Origin: Streptomyces sp. NBC_01241
GTDB lineage: Bacteria; Actinomycetota; Actinomycetes; Streptomycetales; Streptomycetaceae
Direction of reading: 5' to 3'
Assembly (NCBI RefSeq): GCF_041435435.1
Contig: NZ_CP108494.1
Location: 1-64,000, forward strand
Length of the DNA stretch: 64,000 nt
Every line of letters starts with the position of its first letter. Position 1 is the stretch's first letter. A program made the position numbers and the translations under genes. The notes under the pieces were generated by a model. It did not search any database. It was not told the origin of the DNA and saw only the letters and a program-made list of their open reading frames with translations. Positions 41,332 through 60,887 of this stretch are shown here, piece by piece.

Positions 41332-42080
41332 CACACGGCGATCGGGTGGGCCAGCCGCGCGATCCGCTCGGTGAGGGCGCCGGCGAACTGCGGGCTGCCG
41401 AGGAAGAAGTGGCCGCCGTCCAGGAAGACCAGCTCGCACGTCTTGGTGGTCTCACGCTTCCAGGCCAGCATGCCCAGGTCGTCCGTCATCGGATCGCCCT
41501 CACCCGCGAAGGCCATCACGGGCACGGGCAGCGCGGGAACCCCGGGACGCGCATAGCGCTCCGCAAGCCGTAGATCGGCGCGGAGCGCCGGCAGGAACAT
41601 CTGGAGCAGTTCGGGCTGCCGCAGTATGCCGTCCGGCATGCCGCCCAGCCTCTGCAGCATGGCGACGAGCTGCGCGTCCGGCAGCTCGTGCATGGGCGGG
41701 TGGGCCGGGTTGACGCCCGGCCCGTTCCGGCCGGCCACCACCAGCAGAGCGGGCGGCCGGCCTCGTTCCAGCATCCGGTGGCTGATCTCGAAGGCGAGCA
41801 GTGAGCCAAGGCTGTGCCCGAACAGCACGTACGGGCCGTCAGCCTTGGTCGCGACAGCTTCGGTCAGCTCGGTAACGAGCCGCTGCCAGTCCTCCAGCAG
41901 TGGCTCCTGGAGCCTGGTGCCGTGTCCCGGCAGCTCCATCGGGACGACCCGGGCATAGGGGGCCAGCCACTTCCAGCTCCGGAAGTGCACGCTGTTGCCT
42001 CCCGCGTGGGGCAGGCAGAACAGCGGCAGTCCGGCCACGAAGGGCACGGTCTGGTCTTCGCCTGGAGGCGCGGAGGTCAT
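41331..42080 (-). CDS. type II thioesterase
   Basis: 249 residues with the alpha/beta-hydrolase triad in place: serine in LFGHSLGSLLAF, aspartate in AFAGEGDPM and histidine in LDGGHFFLG. In modular PKS clusters such proteins clear misacylated carrier proteins. In pyoluteorin a discrete thioesterase (PltG) takes part in product release. Neither PKS here has a fused thioesterase, so this is the best candidate for release, possibly with ring closure. It is divergent from the large PKS gene across operator C. It is clearly paralogous to the C-terminal half of the protein at 59142-60740. Confidence 0.9.
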   Translation of the reverse strand: MTSAPPGEDQTVPFVAGLPLFCLPHAGGNSVHFRSWKWLAPYARVVPMELPGHGTRLQEPLLEDWQRLVTELTEAVATKADGPYVLFGHSLGSLLAFEISHRMLERGRPPALLVVAGRNGPGVNPAHPPMHELPDAQLVAMLQRLGGMPDGILRQPELLQMFLPALRADLRLAERYARPGVPALPVPVMAFAGEGDPMTDDLGMLAWKRETTKTCELVFLDGGHFFLGSPQFAGALTERIARLAHPIAV

Positions 42081-42207
42081 GGGCCGTTTCCCTCGTTTCG
42101 GGTTTCCTGCGGGCGATCAATTCCTGTACGGGTGTGGCGTGAAGGGCGGCGGGCCGTCTCGGCGCCGCGACCTGTCGCCGTTGACCACTTCTCGGCAACA
42201 AACATAA

Positions 42208-42240
42208 ACTCCACAGTCGATGAAGTCATCATATGGTGAG
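42208..42240 (+). promoter_or_regulatory. cluster operator C (large PKS / thioesterase)
   Basis: ACTCCACAGTCGATGAAGTC then ATCATATGGTGAG. It shares ACAGTCGATGA with operator D. It sits between the divergent thioesterase and PKS genes. Confidence 0.65.
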
Positions 42241-42339
42241 TCGATGCGTGGCGGCCAGGGCATCCGGGCCTCGGAAAAATCCGTGCGGGGCAGTCGGTCA
42301 CTCCGGTCCGGCTGCCACATCGAGCGAGGGGGAATGACC

Positions 42340-50799
<8,460 letters not shown>

Positions 50800-50805
50800 G
50801 ACGAC

Positions 50806-50849
50806 GACAGCGGTCCCCGAGCCCGGAAACGGGCTTGGGGACCGCTGTC
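50806..50849 (+). terminator. strong hairpin after the large PKS
   Basis: A near-perfect 20-bp stem: GACAGCGGTCCCC and AGCCCG pair with CGGGCT and GGGGACCGCTGTC around a GAAA loop, 7 bp after the stop. The following 50850-51092 shows no gene. Confidence 0.85.
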
Positions 50850-51092
50850 ATGTCACGTCGCAGTCGGATTGGCGGCGGCTGTTCTCCTACGGGAGCGGAT
50901 GACCGTGCGTGGACGGGGGCGAGCCGATGCCGTCGTGCTCCCGGCCGGCCCGACGCCCGGGGGAATCCGGGGGCACGCCGACGCCGGATCGGTACGTCGC
51001 ACAGGGAGAGGAACACCGTCCGCCCCGGACACGCGAAGAGGCGGCGCTGGGGGCTCGGCACCCGCCATCACCGCCTGCGGCTGTGCCTCTGT

Positions 51093-52436
51093 CTAGAAAC
51101 TGGCCTTTGCTGTCGGTGCCTTCAGCTCGCCGAGGAAAGGCCGCCACAGGTGGGTCGGATCGTTCTCCACGGCGGTGATCACCTCTCGCATCGCGGCGAG
51201 CGCACGCGGCTCCTCGTCGTCGTACACGTCGCCCTGAAGCATCTTGAGCACATCGAGTCGATACCGCGGATCCTGGACGAACGCGGTGAACAAAATGTTG
51301 AGGCGGTAGTAGATGGAGATGAACTCGTACCAGTTGTTCACCGCCTTGCGCAGTTTCGCCTCGTAGTTCGCGAACCGCTCCTTGCGGAAGTCTCCAGCCT
51401 GGTGCGCCGCGAGGATGTCCGCGGCCGCGATCCGAGCGCTGTTGAGCGCCACACTGACGCCACTGGAGAAGATCGGGTCCACGAAACGTGCCGCGTCGCC
51501 GACCAGCAGGAAGTTGTCCCCGGCGATCTGCTCCATCCCGTAACTGTAGTCGCCCTCGACCTTGAAGGGCTTGATCTGGTCGGCGTTCTTGAGGGCGTCG
51601 AGCAGGTCGGGCCTGCTGGCGACCGTCTCCCAGAAGAAGTCCTCCCGGGTGCCCTCCGCCTGCTGGAAACGCTTCTTCTGGGTCACCACGCCGATCGACG
51701 TGATGGTGTCGGTGATCGGGATCTGCCACACCCAGGTGTCGGTGAGGGGCAGGAAGTGGATGAAGATGAAGTCCGCCTGGTCACCCTTGGGGTTCAGCGC
51801 CTGGCGGTCGAAGTTGTCGAACCAGGTGTGGACCGCGTACTGGTTGAAGACCGGGTCGTTGACCTTCACCTTCAGCTGGTTGCCCAGCATCGTCCGCCGG
51901 CCGCTGGCGTCGACCACCATGCGTACGGGCACGTCGACCGACTGGCCGCCCATACGCGCCCGCACCACCGGGAATTCGCCGTCGAAGTCGACCTTGCCGA
52001 CCCGGACGCCCTGGTAGACCGTGGCCCCCAGGCTCTCGGCATTCTTGAGCAGGATCAGGTCGAACTTGGAGCGGTCGACATGGAAGGTGTAGTCCCGGTC
52101 CACCCCGGGCTGGTCCCTCTCGTCGAAGCGGATCTCCGCGGTGCGGAAGTCGTGCGGGCCGGCACCATAGCCGAGCGCGTCGATCGAGCGGGTCTCGGCG
52201 GACGTCCAGGCCGCTCCGTACTTCTTCGGGAAGTTCGCGGCCTCGACAGCCGGCATCGCTCCTATCTCGAGCAGCACCGGGGTCGTGGCCGTCACCAGGG
52301 ACTCCCCCACATGTTCTCGAGGGAAGTTCTCGGCCTCGAAGACCACGACGGACATTCCACCTCGCGCCAGGTATGAGGCGATGGTGGAGCCGGCGGGTCC
52401 GCCGCCGATGACCGCAACATCGAAGTCTGGACTCAT
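51093..52436 (-). CDS. PltA-like halogenase of carrier-bound pyrrole
   Basis: 447 residues from the ATG at 52436, which has AGGAG six bases upstream (an ATG at 52454 is in frame). FAD motif GGGPAGS, FPREHVGESLV, the lysine in FPKKYGAAW, the full WVWQIP motif and GDAARFVDPIFSSGVSVALN are all present. The length equals PltA/Mpy16-type enzymes (about 449), which chlorinate the pyrrole while it is thioester-bound to a carrier protein. The carrier-protein gene lies 60 bp upstream in the same operon. This is the best candidate for early dichlorination of the pyrrolyl starter. Confidence 0.9.
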   Translation of the reverse strand: MSPDFDVAVIGGGPAGSTIASYLARGGMSVVVFEAENFPREHVGESLVTATTPVLLEIGAMPAVEAANFPKKYGAAWTSAETRSIDALGYGAGPHDFRTAEIRFDERDQPGVDRDYTFHVDRSKFDLILLKNAESLGATVYQGVRVGKVDFDGEFPVVRARMGGQSVDVPVRMVVDASGRRTMLGNQLKVKVNDPVFNQYAVHTWFDNFDRQALNPKGDQADFIFIHFLPLTDTWVWQIPITDTITSIGVVTQKKRFQQAEGTREDFFWETVASRPDLLDALKNADQIKPFKVEGDYSYGMEQIAGDNFLLVGDAARFVDPIFSSGVSVALNSARIAAADILAAHQAGDFRKERFANYEAKLRKAVNNWYEFISIYYRLNILFTAFVQDPRYRLDVLKMLQGDVYDDEEPRALAAMREVITAVENDPTHLWRPFLGELKAPTAKASF

Positions 52437-52496
52437 GTCATTCTCCTGCTCCATCGGGGCGGTGGTCGAGTTCGGGGTGGACGGACGCGCCGTCAG

Positions 52497-52772
52497 TCAC
52501 CCTGCGTGGAGCTCGACAACCATCGCGCTGATGCTGTCAAGGTCCGCGAAGTGGTTGCCGGTGATCCGGGTCGGCGGCACGGTGACGCCGAACTCCTCGT
52601 AGATGTAGGCGAGGAGCTGTCCGGTGTTCCGGGAGTTGAGGATCCCCAGCTGCAGCAGCGGCGTGGCCGCAGTCAGCTCAGTACTGCCTTCGGTCTCCTC
52701 CAGAAACGTCCGGCTCACGTATCCCGTGATCGCAAGGAGGACCTTACTTTCGGTCAGAGGGGCGGTTGTCAC
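52497..52772 (-). CDS. free-standing acyl/peptidyl carrier protein
   Basis: 91 residues from a GTG with GAGGAGG five bases upstream; the longer frame upstream is discarded. The serine that takes the phosphopantetheine arm lies in LLQLGILNSRNTGQLL, an LNS variant of the usual (L)DS. EEFGVTVPPTRITGNHFADL and DSISAMVVEL follow, normal for PltL-type carriers. It should hold proline, then pyrrole-2-carboxylate, for oxidation, chlorination and transfer to the first PKS module. It forms an operon with the halogenase and is preceded by operator D. Confidence 0.85.
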   Translation of the reverse strand: MTTAPLTESKVLLAITGYVSRTFLEETEGSTELTAATPLLQLGILNSRNTGQLLAYIYEEFGVTVPPTRITGNHFADLDSISAMVVELHAG

Positions 52773-52853
52773 GGATTCCTCCTCGTATCGGCCGCAGGCA
52801 CCACGCGTCCTCGACAGGACATGGCCGCCCGCTGCGACCCATTCACCATTCTC

Positions 52854-52890
52854 CTGATGATGAATTCTACAGTCGATGACTTGTTGGTCA
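52854..52890 (-). promoter_or_regulatory. cluster operator D (carrier protein / halogenase)
   Basis: Contains TTCTACAGTCGATGACTTG. On the minus strand TAGAAT lies inside the site, a plausible -10 box, so binding would block the promoter. 82 bp before the carrier-protein start. Confidence 0.65.
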
Positions 52891-52961
52891 AGGACAACTC
52901 GTCGAGGAGTCGTGCTGACCCATGCAGGAGTCGAGATCGGTGCGCGGGCGACGGAACCAAG

Positions 52962-53000
52962 ACTCACCATCAGATGAGTTCATCGACCGTTGGAGGGTAC
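52962..53000 (+). promoter_or_regulatory. cluster operator E
   Basis: ACTCACCATCAGATGAGTTC, ATCGA and the right arm CCGTTGGAGGGTACG, nearly the same right arm as operator B. It lies between the divergent carrier-protein and mycothiol-transferase-like genes. The gap 52773-53178 holds sites D and E and no gene. Confidence 0.6.
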
Positions 53001-53178
53001 GCCCTCGCGATGAGCTGTCAACGCAGCACCTGATCTTTCACCCACCGCCACAGAGAGGTCACTCCCCTCTCGACCAGCAGTTCCAGGTGTCGGAGGCGTG
53101 CATCTGGATGCCCGAAATCCTGTTGCTCAAAGGAGAGTTGGTTGTCGCAGTCCGTGGTGGGGTGATACATAGACCGAC

Positions 53179-53736
53179 ATGACAGAAGACAAGGTTCTTG
53201 AACAGTTCGACCAGGCAGCGGCGGCCCTGGAGAACGTGGTCGCCGGCGTGAAGCCTCTTCCCTTCGATGCCCCGACGCCGTGCAGCGAGTGGTCGGTTCG
53301 ACAGTTGATCAACCACGTCGTCGGCGGAAACCGCATGTTCACCGGTTTGGTCACCGGCAGCGGACCGGCCCCGGAGCAGGAGCCGGGCGACGATCCACTG
53401 GAGGCGCTCAAGAGTTCCCGCGCCACGCTGCGCGAGGCGTTCTCGGCCGACGGCGTGATGGACAAGGTCTTCCAGACTCCGATGGGTGAGCGCCCCGCCC
53501 CCCGCCTCGTCACCACGCGCATTGTCGAAATGAGCCTTCACGGCTGGGACCTGGCCAAGGCCACGGGGCAGTCCATCGACCTGCCGCAGGACGTTGTCGA
53601 CACCTGCTTCAACCAGCTTCGCGCCATGCTGCCGGCCGAACGTCAGGGACTGCCGTTCGGGAACGAGCAGCCTGCCGCAAAGGGCGCGGCCTCTGTTGAC
53701 CGGCTCGCGGCGTTCGCGGGTCGAGTCATCGTGTAA
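53179..53736 (+). CDS. mycothiol-dependent S-transferase / maleylpyruvate isomerase-like protein
   Basis: 185 residues of the DinB-like four-helix fold used by mycothiol-dependent enzymes. FDAPTPCSEWSVRQLINHVV at the N-terminus and MSLHGWDLAKATG in the middle supply the metal-binding histidines. Members conjugate or isomerise reactive compounds using mycothiol, the actinobacterial thiol. In this cluster it may detoxify an electrophilic chlorinated or quinone-like intermediate, or protect the producer; that is inference. There is no clear ribosome site; a TGATACAT box about 12 bp upstream suggests a leaderless transcript. Confidence 0.8.
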   Translation: MTEDKVLEQFDQAAAALENVVAGVKPLPFDAPTPCSEWSVRQLINHVVGGNRMFTGLVTGSGPAPEQEPGDDPLEALKSSRATLREAFSADGVMDKVFQTPMGERPAPRLVTTRIVEMSLHGWDLAKATGQSIDLPQDVVDTCFNQLRAMLPAERQGLPFGNEQPAAKGAASVDRLAAFAGRVIV

Positions 53737-53799
53737 CACCTGTCCAGGTACCGGTCGCCACACCGGGCCACTGTTCCGAGAAGCGATTCCACGCGCCAC

Positions 53800-53842
53800 A
53801 GGCCGACGACACGCTCACCCGAGCGCGTCGTCGGCCTTTTTT
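53800..53842 (+). terminator. intrinsic terminator after the transferase gene
   Basis: Stem AGGCCGACGACACGCTC / GAGCGCGTCGTCGGCCT with one mismatch and a 4-nt loop, followed by TTTTT. A textbook rho-independent terminator. Confidence 0.9.
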
Positions 53843-53882
53843 CGTCACGGACCCTCTCCATCCCCGAGAGTCGGGCGACCGG

Positions 53883-53915
53883 CTCATCACATGATGACTT
53901 CGTCGCTTGCATCCG
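53883..53915 (+). promoter_or_regulatory. cluster operator F1 (antiporter)
   Basis: CTCATCACATGATGACTTCG followed by TCGCTTGCATCCGG. The first of two tandem sites before the antiporter. Confidence 0.55.
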
Positions 53916-53933
53916 GTCAGCGACCGCAGGCAT

Positions 53934-53966
53934 ACTCAACATCGCCGATTTCATCGAACGTTGAGT
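53934..53966 (+). promoter_or_regulatory. cluster operator F2 (antiporter)
   Basis: ACTCAAC at 53934-53940 and GTTGAGT at 53960-53966 form a perfect inverted repeat around GATTTCATCGA. This is the cleanest example of the arms of the operator family and lies 19 bp before the antiporter ATG. Confidence 0.7.
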
Positions 53967-53984
53967 CGCGAGGGGGAGTGCGTA

Positions 53985-55298
53985 ATGACCAGCCAACAGG
54001 CGGAAATGCTGCAGACCACCGTCCTAGCGGACGTCGCCATCATTCTGGCGGCCGGAGTCGTGTTCGTGTCCGTCTCGCGGTTCCTGCGGCAGCCCACTGT
54101 CATCGGCGAGATCCTGGCGGGCATCGCCCTTGGACCGAGTCTTCTCGGACTCCTGCCCGGGGATCTCACCGCACGTGTCTTTCCGACCGAAGCGCGCCCG
54201 CTGCTGTCGGCGATCGCTCAGATCGGCTTACTCCTGTTCATGTTCATCCTCGGGTGGGAGCTCGATCCGAGGCTCTTGAGCAAGTCGAAAGAAGCCGTGG
54301 CGGCGGTGACCGTCGGCAGTATCGTCCTCCCGTTCGCCCTCGGCATCGGCGCGGCAGCCATGTGCTACGGAGATCATTCGATTGTCGCCGGCAAGCAGGT
54401 GCCGTTCCTGGCGTTCGCGCTCTATGTCGGTGTGTCCATGTCGGTGACCGCGTTCCCGGTTCTCGCCCGAATCCTCACGGACAGCGGGCTCGGGCAGACC
54501 CGGGTAGGTGTCCTGGCCCTGGCAAGCGCCGCTCTCGGGGACATCGTCGCCTGGTGTCTTCTCGCCGTCATCATCGGCCTGGCCACGACCGGCAGCGCGA
54601 CGGGCGGGTTCGCCGTCATCATCGGCTGGTCGGCCGTCTACATCATCGGCATGGCCGTGCTGGTCCGGCCTCTGCTCGCGAAGGTGACCAGCCGGCTGGT
54701 AGAGCGTGGTCGCACCCTGCACCTGGTGGCGCTGGTCGCGACCGGCGTCTTCCTCTCCTCCTGCGCAACCTCGCTCATCGGCATTCATGCCATCTTCGGT
54801 GCCTTCGCCTTCGGCATCGTGATGCCCCGTCATCCCCGGCGCACGCTGGAGCCGGCCGTGCAGCAACCACTGCAGAACATCGCGCGGTTCCTGCTCCCGG
54901 TGTACTTCGTCGTCACCGGGCTCTCCGTGGACGTCCGGGCCCTGGGCGCGAACGACTGGCTGGTTCTGGGGCTGCTCCTGACGGTCGCCTGCGTCGGCAA
55001 GGTCGTCGGCGCAACCCTCCCCGCCCGCTGGACCGGACTGCCCTGGCGGGAGTCGCTGGGCGTCGGCGTACTGATGAACACCCGCGGACTGACCGAACTC
55101 ATCATCCTGAACGTCGGTCTGAGTCTCGACATCCTCGACGATCGGCTCTTCACCATCATGGTTCTCGTCGCGCTCATCACGACCGGCATGGCAGGCCCCC
55201 TGCTCCCGTCGCTGGTCAAGAAGCCGAAGACCGACACGGCGGCCCCCGTCTCTGGCACCGTGCAGCAGGAGACCGTCCCGAGCGGGAGCGTCCAGTGA
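53985..55298 (+). CDS. CPA2-type cation/proton antiporter
   Basis: 437 residues from an ATG with GAGGGGGAG upstream. About 12-13 hydrophobic segments. Family landmarks are RFLRQPTVIGEILAGIALGP, VSMSVTAFPVLARILTDSGL, ALGDIVAW with the transport aspartate, and MNTRGLTELIILNVGL. It exchanges Na+ or K+ for protons across the membrane. Chlorinated pyrrole-phenols of this class act as protonophores, so an antiporter under the cluster operator may help the producer keep ion and pH balance. Codon 82 is TTA (54228-54230), implying bldA control. Two operator sites (F1, F2) precede it. Confidence 0.88.
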   Translation: MTSQQAEMLQTTVLADVAIILAAGVVFVSVSRFLRQPTVIGEILAGIALGPSLLGLLPGDLTARVFPTEARPLLSAIAQIGLLLFMFILGWELDPRLLSKSKEAVAAVTVGSIVLPFALGIGAAAMCYGDHSIVAGKQVPFLAFALYVGVSMSVTAFPVLARILTDSGLGQTRVGVLALASAALGDIVAWCLLAVIIGLATTGSATGGFAVIIGWSAVYIIGMAVLVRPLLAKVTSRLVERGRTLHLVALVATGVFLSSCATSLIGIHAIFGAFAFGIVMPRHPRRTLEPAVQQPLQNIARFLLPVYFVVTGLSVDVRALGANDWLVLGLLLTVACVGKVVGATLPARWTGLPWRESLGVGVLMNTRGLTELIILNVGLSLDILDDRLFTIMVLVALITTGMAGPLLPSLVKKPKTDTAAPVSGTVQQETVPSGSVQ

Positions 55299-55335
55299 AC
55301 GCCTCTCGGTGAGACGGGCCGGCAACGGCAGAGGT

Positions 55336-55385
55336 GACGTCGAAGGCCCCTGGAAACCGCCATGGTGTCCGGGGCCTTCGACGTC
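55336..55385. terminator. bidirectional terminator between antiporter and korB
   Basis: A perfect 15-bp stem, GACGTCGAAGGCCCC at 55336-55350 and its complement at 55371-55385, lies between two convergent genes. Confidence 0.85.
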
Positions 55386-55393
55386 GGGTGTGA

Positions 55394-58361
<2,968 letters not shown>

Positions 58362-58416
58362 AAGAGACCTCCTCGACACTCCGCCGGGGCGATCCAACAC
58401 CCCGCACAGATCGTAT

Positions 58417-58450
58417 ACTCAACACTCGATGACTTCAATGAGTGTAGAGT
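58417..58450. promoter_or_regulatory. cluster operator G (korAB / tetR)
   Basis: ACTCAACACTC at the left and GAGTGTAGAGT at the right form an 11-bp inverted repeat with one mismatch around GATGACTTCAAT. It sits between divergent korA and the TetR gene, a fitting place for autoregulation. Confidence 0.75.
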
Positions 58451-58543
58451 GGGGTGGAGTGCAGACGGGGCGGTCGGACCGGCGATCCGCCGTGCCGTAA
58501 AATGAGCCGCGCACGGGAGGAATCCATCGACAGAGGAGCGGCA

Positions 58544-59158
58544 GTGGAGCAGGAAGCCCGGCACCCCTCCCACAAGAAGCGCAGCGGACGCCGGACGGGC
58601 CCGACAAGCAGTCACGATCTGATCCTGGAGACCGCCCGCTCGGCGTTCAGCAAGCGCGGCTTCGAGGGCACCACGATGCGAGCGGTGGCCGACGCGGCCA
58701 ATGTCGACTCGGCTCTGATCCACCACTTCTTCCTGTCCAAGGAAGGGCTGTTCATGGCGGCGGCCCACGACGCCTTCACCGTGCAGGACCTTCTCCCGAC
58801 GGTCGTCTCGGGCGACATGGAGCACGTGGGTGAGCGCCTGGCCCGCGCGTTCATCACGCATTGGGAGGATCCCGAGATCCAGCCCCGGCTGGAAAGCCTG
58901 ATCCGCTCCGCGAGATCGTTCGAGGGCGCGACCGCCGCCCTGCTCGACTTCCTCGGCGCCGAGATCCTCCTGCCGGTCGCGGCCGCTGTCGGGCACGGCA
59001 GGCCCGAGCTGAGGGCCTCGCTCGTCGGCACCCAACTGCTCGGCGTGGCCTACGCGAGGTGGGTGCTGAGACTCGAACCGCTCGCGTCCTTGAGCGCCGA
59101 AGAGTTGGTCGCCTGCGTGGCGGACACGTGCCAGAGCTATCTCACTGATCGCCTCTGA
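58544..59158 (+). CDS. TetR-family regulator 1 of the cluster
   Basis: 204 residues from a GTG with AGAGGAG five bases upstream; longer in-frame starts are less convincing. The HTH region is LILETARSAFSKRGFEGTTM, AVADAANVDSALIHHFFLSK. The C-terminal domain ends GRPELRASLVGTQLLGVAYA and LSAEELVACVADTCQSYLTD, closely similar in layout to the TetR at 60888-61514. It is divergent from korA with operator G between them, so it is the prime candidate for binding the GATGA-type sites. The ligand is unknown, perhaps the product or an intermediate. Confidence 0.85.
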   Translation: MEQEARHPSHKKRSGRRTGPTSSHDLILETARSAFSKRGFEGTTMRAVADAANVDSALIHHFFLSKEGLFMAAAHDAFTVQDLLPTVVSGDMEHVGERLARAFITHWEDPEIQPRLESLIRSARSFEGATAALLDFLGAEILLPVAAAVGHGRPELRASLVGTQLLGVAYARWVLRLEPLASLSAEELVACVADTCQSYLTDRL

Positions 59159-60740
59159 CGTACCCGCTGGGCGCCGGGATCAGTCCCTTGAGGCGGGCCA
59201 GACGGGCGTTCAGTACGGACATGAACTCGCCTCCTTCCAGGAGGGAACAACCGCCGTCGACCCACACGGCCTCGCAGCCGCCGGCAGTCTCCTGCCTCCA
59301 CACCTCCATGCCCACGCCGTCGGCCGCCCGGTCCTGTCGCCCGGCGACCGCCAGGACGGGGCAGGACAGGCGCGGTCCGAACCGGCGTACATACCGCTCC
59401 GCGAGCCGCAGATCCGCACGGAGTTCCGGCCGAAACATGCGTGCCACATCCGTCGCGTGCGGCAGGTCGCCGAGGCGCGGGAGACCAGGCAGGCATGTGC
59501 TCGCCGGCTCATGGACCGCGGTGCACGACAGCGGGGCGGAGGGCCCGTTCCGGCCCACCACGACCAACAACTCGGGCGGGGCGGCGCGTCCGGCAAGAGC
59601 TCGCAGGACCTCGAACGCCAGCAGGGCGCCAAGGCCGTGTCCCAGCACCGCGTACGGCCCGTCGATCTGCCGCACGAGCCGCTCGGACAAGTCCCGGACC
59701 AGCGCGTCCCACTCGTCGATCAGTGGTTCGCGGAGCCTGGTGCCGTGTCCGGGCAGGTCGATCGGGACGACGTCGACACCGCGGGGCAGCCGGGGGTGCC
59801 AGAGACGGTAACTTTCGGCGTTGCTGCCGGCCGGGGGCAGACAGAACAGCTTCAGCCGCGAGCCGCCCCCCTCCCCTGCCGGCCGGTCCGCAGCCGGCGG
59901 CGGACCGACGGTCGACAGCAATGCGCCTATAGACACCTGGCGTTGGCGAACCCGTGCTCGCGGTGCATGGACGGCGACGGATCCGGAGTACCCCGCGGCG
60001 ACCTCCAGATCGCGCACGGTCCAGCATGGGATCGCGCCGGCCTCCTTTGGCAGTCCTTCCACGCGCACCGCCGCACCGGCCCGCCTCGGCAGTCGGGTGG
60101 CCACGGACCGCAGGTCGCCGGCCAGCCCCGTACCCAGCGCCTTGAGGACCGCCTCCTTGCGTGTCCAGGACTGGAACAGGAGGCCCTGGCGAGCAGATTC
60201 GTCGCTCCGATGCCACTCCCGGTACTCGGACGGGGAGAGCGCGATGCGGGCCATGCCGTCGAGCTCGGCGAGCGGGCGTTCCCTCTCGACGTCCACCCCG
60301 ACCTCGCCGGCGGTGGTGAGGGCGACCGCCGCCAGGGTGCCCGAGTGCGTCAGGTTCACCCGCAGCGCCGGTACTTTCCCGGCGGGCGACGTGTGGGCCC
60401 GGAGCCCGGTCTCGGGCGACTCCTCTCCCGTAGAGCCCCATGCTTGGAGGACGGGTTTTCCGTTCTGGCCGCGCACCAGTTCGGGCAGTGGCAGGGCCGC
60501 GCTCGTGGCGGCGGCCACCAGGATGCGTAACGCGGCCTGCGCGCAGATACCGCGCCGCCGATGCGGTTCCAGCATCCGGTCAAGCCGGTCCTGTTCGGCG
60601 GCCGGCAGCACGGACAGTGCTCGACGGGCCGCCGCCTCGTCGTCCACATGGACCAGCCAGACGAGCACGTCGGGTCCGGGCGTGACTCGCGACGCCGCGG
60701 CGGAGTCAGCCAGTTCTCCGTTGACCATGCGGCTCATCAT
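59142..60740 (-). CDS. Sfp-type phosphopantetheinyl transferase fused to an inactive thioesterase-like domain
   Basis: 532 residues. Residues 1-260 are an Sfp-type transferase: RVNLTHSGTLAAVAL, GEVGVDVERERPL (metal site) and FQSWTRKEAVLKALGTGL. It would install phosphopantetheine on the cluster's carrier proteins. Residues 290-532 are a type II thioesterase fold paralogous to 41331-42080 (DLPGHGTRLREPLIDEW). The catalytic GHSLG is GHGLG and the histidine of GGHFF is a cysteine (VDGGCSLLEG), so hydrolysis is unlikely. The domain may only bind acyl-carrier proteins. ATGs at 60740, 60737 and 60728 are all possible and no ribosome site is seen. The 3' end overlaps the convergent TetR gene by 17 bp. 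Confidence 0.85.
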   Translation of the reverse strand: MMSRMVNGELADSAAASRVTPGPDVLVWLVHVDDEAAARRALSVLPAAEQDRLDRMLEPHRRRGICAQAALRILVAAATSAALPLPELVRGQNGKPVLQAWGSTGEESPETGLRAHTSPAGKVPALRVNLTHSGTLAAVALTTAGEVGVDVERERPLAELDGMARIALSPSEYREWHRSDESARQGLLFQSWTRKEAVLKALGTGLAGDLRSVATRLPRRAGAAVRVEGLPKEAGAIPCWTVRDLEVAAGYSGSVAVHAPRARVRQRQVSIGALLSTVGPPPAADRPAGEGGGSRLKLFCLPPAGSNAESYRLWHPRLPRGVDVVPIDLPGHGTRLREPLIDEWDALVRDLSERLVRQIDGPYAVLGHGLGALLAFEVLRALAGRAAPPELLVVVGRNGPSAPLSCTAVHEPASTCLPGLPRLGDLPHATDVARMFRPELRADLRLAERYVRRFGPRLSCPVLAVAGRQDRAADGVGMEVWRQETAGGCEAVWVDGGCSLLEGGEFMSVLNARLARLKGLIPAPSGYVRGDQ

Positions 60741-60742
60741 AC

Positions 60743-60781
60743 GTAGACTTCAACACGCGATGAAATCTACATGCTGTAGAT
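60743..60781 (-). promoter_or_regulatory. cluster operator H (PPTase-thioesterase)
   Basis: GACTTCAACACGCGATGAAA carries the shared core, followed by the perfect palindrome ATCTACATGCTGTAGAT at 60765-60781. It ends 3 bp before the first possible start codon of the PPTase gene, so the transcript may be leaderless. Confidence 0.65.
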
Positions 60782-60887
60782 GCTCTGGCCGGTGGGGAGC
60801 GAACGATGCTGGACGAGCGGAGAGGACAGCCGTCCATGGCCGACGTCACGCGGACCGGACGTCGGACGGTGACCCATACGCCGTCGG

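Noticed and set aside
42220..42333. Upstream ATG (42220) as the start of the large PKS
   Set aside because: It overlaps operator C and has no ribosome site; GTG 42340 or ATG 42334 is better placed after AGGGGG.
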